Source: Hyphomicrobiales bacterium (GTDB lineage: Bacteria > Pseudomonadota > Alphaproteobacteria > Rhizobiales > CAYWUX01). From it: a stretch of 7,964 nt of DNA. Positions 5,000 to 7,964 of the stretch are shown here, one piece after another (position 1 is the first letter of the stretch; every line of letters begins with the position of its first letter). The notes under the pieces were generated by a model. That model was not told the DNA's origin. It saw nothing but the letters and a program-made list of their open reading frames with translations, and ran no database searches. The stretch spans positions 1 to 7,964 of the forward strand of contig JANQOC010000065.1 in the NCBI GenBank assembly GCA_028279265.1, read 5' to 3'. The translations under genes were made by a program, and so were the position numbers.

Positions 5000-6331
5000 A
5001 TGCCTATTCATGCCCGGTTGTGCGCGTTCTGTCTTTTTCTCATGCTCAGCATCGGCTCGGCAAACGCCGATGAGGCATCGAAATTTCCCAACATATTAAT
5101 GATCATTGCCGATGACATGGGACTGGATGCAAGCCCCTGCCACACCGACTGGGGCAATGAAAAACCGGATATGCCGGTATTGAAACAATTGTGCCAGGAC
5201 GGTTTGGTCTTCGAAAATGTCTGGGCTTATCCAACCTGTTCGCCGACGCGCGCATCCATACTGACGGGCAAATACGGTTTTCGAACGGGAATAGGATCAG
5301 CCGTGTCCCCCCGCCGCGGTGTTCCTGGAATCAAACTCTCAGAAAAAACAATTCATCAGGCCATATCCAAGGGCTCACCCGGAAAGTATGCGCAAGCGGT
5401 AATCGGTAAGTGGCATCTTTCGGACAACAATAATGGCGGCAATCTCAACCCCCACAAAATGGGTGTCGACCACTATGCGGGCCTGATCCGGGGTGGACAT
5501 AAGGATTATTTTAACTGGCAACGGACAGAAAATGGCAAGACCCGGAACGAGACAAAGTACGCGACAACTGCCTTTACAGATGAAGCTATTGAATGGATCG
5601 GGCAAAGAAACTCTCCTTGGTTCCTGTGGTTGGCGTACACGGCTCCTCATTTTCCCCTACATCTGCCGCCTGAACATTTGCATAACCGTCAGGGACTGAG
5701 CGGGGAAAGGAGAGATATGCGGAGAAATGCGCTTTCCTATTATTTTGCCGCCCTCGAAGCCATGGATCGCGAGATGGGACGGCTGTTGGCTTCGATGTCC
5801 GAACACGTCCGCGCCAACACCCTGATTATCTTCCTTGGCGACAATGGTAGTCCGGGCCGCGTTGCGCAAGCACCGTTTGAACGACGAAAAGCAAAAGGAA
5901 CCCTGTTCGAAGGCGGCATTCGCGTGCCGATGGTCGTCCAGGGCGCTGGGGTCGGCAGAAAAGGTGTACGGGAAAATGCCCTGGTGAATACGACGGATAT
6001 TTTCGCGACACTCGGAGAGATCACTGGAACAAGTCTGGCGAAAGCTGTTGACAGTATAAGTTTCAGAAGTCTGCTCACAAAGGCGGATGTTTCCAAACGC
6101 CACTACCTCTACAGCGAACAGTTCAATACGAACCGGCCCAATCAAACCAATGGATGGGCAATCCGGGATAAGACACACAAACTTCTGGTATTGGAAGATG
6201 GCAGGGAACAGTTGTTCCGCTTGCGCGGTAACCACGCTGAGGAACAGGACCTGCTTCAGTCCAATGACCGGGATTCCCAAATCATTGCGAATACTCTTCG
6301 CGGAAAAGCCAAAGAACTGAGGTCCAATTAA
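5000..6331 (+). CDS. Exported type I (formylglycine) sulfatase
   Basis: A 443-residue periplasmic sulfatase that hydrolyses sulfate esters. A Sec signal peptide spans residues 1-23, with a hydrophobic core CLFLMLSIG and cleavage after ANA. The mature protein shows the full family set: metal-binding Asp38-Asp39 in IIADDMG; the signature CSPTRASILTGKY at 80-92, in which Cys80 (codon TGT at 5237-5239) would be oxidised to formylglycine; GKWH with Lys137 and His139; APHFP with His217; GDNG with Asp281-Asn282; and Lys299 before GTLFEGGIRVP. The order and spacing fit the S1 arylsulfatase group, and the length is at the compact end. The true substrate (aryl sulfate, sulfated glycan or lipid) cannot be read from sequence. 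No formylglycine-generating enzyme is in the window, so maturation must rely on one elsewhere. The start has a weak GAAAG before it. The gene converges on the cyclase gene, with a 55-base gap that lacks a clear terminator. Confidence 0.95.
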   Translation: MPIHARLCAFCLFLMLSIGSANADEASKFPNILMIIADDMGLDASPCHTDWGNEKPDMPVLKQLCQDGLVFENVWAYPTCSPTRASILTGKYGFRTGIGSAVSPRRGVPGIKLSEKTIHQAISKGSPGKYAQAVIGKWHLSDNNNGGNLNPHKMGVDHYAGLIRGGHKDYFNWQRTENGKTRNETKYATTAFTDEAIEWIGQRNSPWFLWLAYTAPHFPLHLPPEHLHNRQGLSGERRDMRRNALSYYFAALEAMDREMGRLLASMSEHVRANTLIIFLGDNGSPGRVAQAPFERRKAKGTLFEGGIRVPMVVQGAGVGRKGVRENALVNTTDIFATLGEITGTSLAKAVDSISFRSLLTKADVSKRHYLYSEQFNTNRPNQTNGWAIRDKTHKLLVLEDGREQLFRLRGNHAEEQDLLQSNDRDSQIIANTLRGKAKELRSN

Positions 6332-6386
6332 ACTCGTGTCCGGATAAAGAATACAAGAGGAGCAGGTTACTCAGCGGCTGAGAACG

Positions 6387-7964
6387 CTATTTCAACTCTG
6401 CTTCATAAACGCCGTCCCAGTCGTCGTCGACACCCTTGGACGCAAACTCGGTAATCCGGTTTTGATATGTATTGTAAAAGTTGGTCAAATCGTAGCCGAA
6501 TTGCAAACCGTTTTGACAGGCTCGTAGATTTTCAAGAGCTTTTTCCCACTTCGTCGATCTGTAAGCCGCCAACAGCTGATCGTGCTGAAGTTTCAATCTC
6601 CTGAATTCTTCGGAAATGGCCAATTCATTATCTCCCATGAGCAGATACAGCCGCTCCGGATCCTTTTTACCGACGACTCGAATAAGATCCGCTTCCAGTA
6701 GAGCGAAATCTAAAACATGGTTTGCGGTCTTTTCGCCAATCAGCGTCGGGACGTCAAACTGCTTGGTCAGTCCCTCGGCGCGCGAAGCAACATTTACCGG
6801 GTCACCCATGGCGGTGTAATCAAACCGCATGTCCGATCCCATATTGCCGACGACGCATTCCCCTGTGTTTATGCCGATTCCTGCGCGAAGCTTATTGAAC
6901 GGTGCCCCTTTGAGACTGGCCTGGGCTTCCAGTTTCTGATTCAACAGGTTCAGCTGCCTTTGCATTTCAAGGGCGGCAGTGCAGGCATTTCTCGGATGTA
7001 CGTGATCATCCAGGGGGGCATTCCAGAAGGCCATGATGGCATCACCCATATATTTGTCGATTGTCCCCTTCCGGTCCATGACAGCAGCAGACAGTGGGGT
7101 CAGGAGATTGTTCATCAACCGCGATAGGCCTTCGGGATCATTCTTGAACTGTTCGGCTATAGCCGTGAAGTTTCTGACATCGCTGAAGAGGATGGTAACT
7201 TCCCGCGTTACGCCGCCAAGAGAAAGGCTGTCGGGATCCCTCGCCAGCTGGTTTACGAGTTCAGGCGAAAGATATTGGCCAAACGCATTGCGGACTTCAC
7301 GGCGTCCCCGCTCTTCCTTCAAATAGTTGTAAAAAACAAGGACGAAATAGACCATCAAGGTCGAGACGAGAGGATAAGCAAAATCAAAAAGAATCCCGTG
7401 TTGCGCGTACAGATACCAGGACAAGGCGACCAGGCAGGCGGCGAAAAAACCGCCCAGCAGCAGCATGTTCAAGGCGCCGAAGATCGGACCGCAAACAATG
7501 ATGAACAACCCGATAACCAGAGCAACGACGACTTCACTGCCGATGGCAAAAGCCGGACGGGTTAAGTAGGAGTTAGACAATATTGTTTCGATGATTTGTG
7601 CGTGAATCTCGACCCCGGGCATGGCGGGATCTAGCGGGGTCGCCTTGAGGTCGAGGAGTCCGACGGCTGATGTCCCCACAAGCACAAATTTGCCACGAAG
7701 CTCTTTTTCCCCGATTTTGTCCGTCAGAACATCATAGGCAGAAACAAATCGCTGCGGCAGATGCGGTGAGAAATTTATCCAGAAACGCCCCTCTTCATCT
7801 GTAGGGACGATTTTGTCCCCGACCACAATATCGGACACTCCGATTTCACTTGTCCGGACCAGTATGCTTTCCGCACCGGTACCAACGCGGATCAGCTCAA
7901 TGGCCAGGGAAGGTTTTGTCTTGCCATCCGCGAGCATGACCACGGGCACGCGGCGAACAATACC
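6387..7964 (-). CDS. CHASE2-domain membrane adenylate cyclase (class III), N-terminus cut by window edge
   Basis: It makes cAMP from ATP, with the catalytic domain in the cytoplasm. The frame is open to 7964, so the protein continues past the window; 525 residues are visible. A GTG at 7949 is not the real start. Numbering from the first visible residue: the end of a periplasmic CHASE2 sensor domain (1 to about 135, including KFVLVGTSAVGLLDLKATPL and PGVEIHAQIIE), three membrane helices (about 139-162, 164-186 and 193-215), the linker FGQYLSPELVNQL, then the class III cyclase domain (about 252-440). Metal-binding aspartates are Asp262 in FSDVRNF and Asp308 in KYMGDAIMAFW. Lys304 and Thr384 (in DYTAMGDPVNVASR) are the adenine-selecting pair seen in cyanobacterial CyaC-type enzymes. 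Asn391 and Arg395 are the transition-state residues. All are intact, so it should be active on ATP. The helical C-terminal extension of about 80 residues ends in DDDWDGVYEAELK, a tail common in this group. The sensed signal is unknown. Confidence 0.95.
   Translation of the reverse strand, partial: GIVRRVPVVMLADGKTKPSLAIELIRVGTGAESILVRTSEIGVSDIVVGDKIVPTDEEGRFWINFSPHLPQRFVSAYDVLTDKIGEKELRGKFVLVGTSAVGLLDLKATPLDPAMPGVEIHAQIIETILSNSYLTRPAFAIGSEVVVALVIGLFIIVCGPIFGALNMLLLGGFFAACLVALSWYLYAQHGILFDFAYPLVSTLMVYFVLVFYNYLKEERGRREVRNAFGQYLSPELVNQLARDPDSLSLGGVTREVTILFSDVRNFTAIAEQFKNDPEGLSRLMNNLLTPLSAAVMDRKGTIDKYMGDAIMAFWNAPLDDHVHPRNACTAALEMQRQLNLLNQKLEAQASLKGAPFNKLRAGIGINTGECVVGNMGSDMRFDYTAMGDPVNVASRAEGLTKQFDVPTLIGEKTANHVLDFALLEADLIRVVGKKDPERLYLLMGDNELAISEEFRRLKLQHDQLLAAYRSTKWEKALENLRACQNGLQFGYDLTNFYNTYQNRITEFASKGVDDDWDGVYEAELK

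Noticed and set aside
5657..6280. 207-residue minus-strand open frame inside the sulfatase gene
   Set aside because: Lies fully antisense to conserved sulfatase motifs and shows no recognisable domain.
6370..6382. CTCAGC/GCTGAG dyad between the convergent sulfatase and cyclase genes
   Set aside because: The loop would be a single base unless pairs open, and no T-run follows on either strand, so it is not a credible terminator.
7947..7949. GTG as start of the cyclase gene
   Set aside because: The frame stays open to the window edge and the residues before it (GIVRR) continue the CHASE2 pattern, so the gene starts outside the window.

Overview
The window is ordinary chromosomal sequence from a Gram-negative bacterium, most likely an alphaproteobacterium. 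The grounds are the LinB-like haloalkane dehalogenase, the CHASE2-type adenylate cyclase, the single-pass SPOR protein, the Sec-exported sulfatase and the roughly balanced base composition. The class assignment is an inference from gene content. I see no rRNA, tRNA, CRISPR array, insertion sequence or phage gene.

Layout. Positions 1-3644 hold four genes, all on the minus strand. Read in their own direction, these are a SPOR-domain membrane protein (3039-3644), an unrecognised 87-residue protein (2584-2847), a 12-helix MFS exporter with a histidine-rich tail resembling NreB/NrsD nickel exporters (897-2237), and a haloalkane dehalogenase cut by the left edge (1-669). The gaps of 190-350 bases between them suggest separate transcription units rather than one operon. 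A very strong hairpin terminator lies at 2417-2455, between the small gene and the exporter. A third copy of its arm lies beside it, giving an attenuator-like layout ahead of the exporter.

A divergent gap (3645-3943) separates this block from two plus-strand genes: an EamA/DMT-family transporter (3944-4891) and an exported type I sulfatase with a full catalytic residue set (5000-6331). The sulfatase converges, with a 55-base gap, on a minus-strand membrane adenylate cyclase (6387-7964) whose CHASE2 sensor domain is cut by the right edge.

The genes look like a mixed accessory neighbourhood for the cell envelope and environmental chemistry: dehalogenation, probable metal efflux, small-molecule transport, desulfation and cAMP signalling. 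They do not form a visible single pathway. I did not find a convincing new multi-gene system. The points most worth a second look are the dehalogenase's altered tunnel residues, the exporter's histidine tail, the three-arm terminator region and the nearby tandem repeats.
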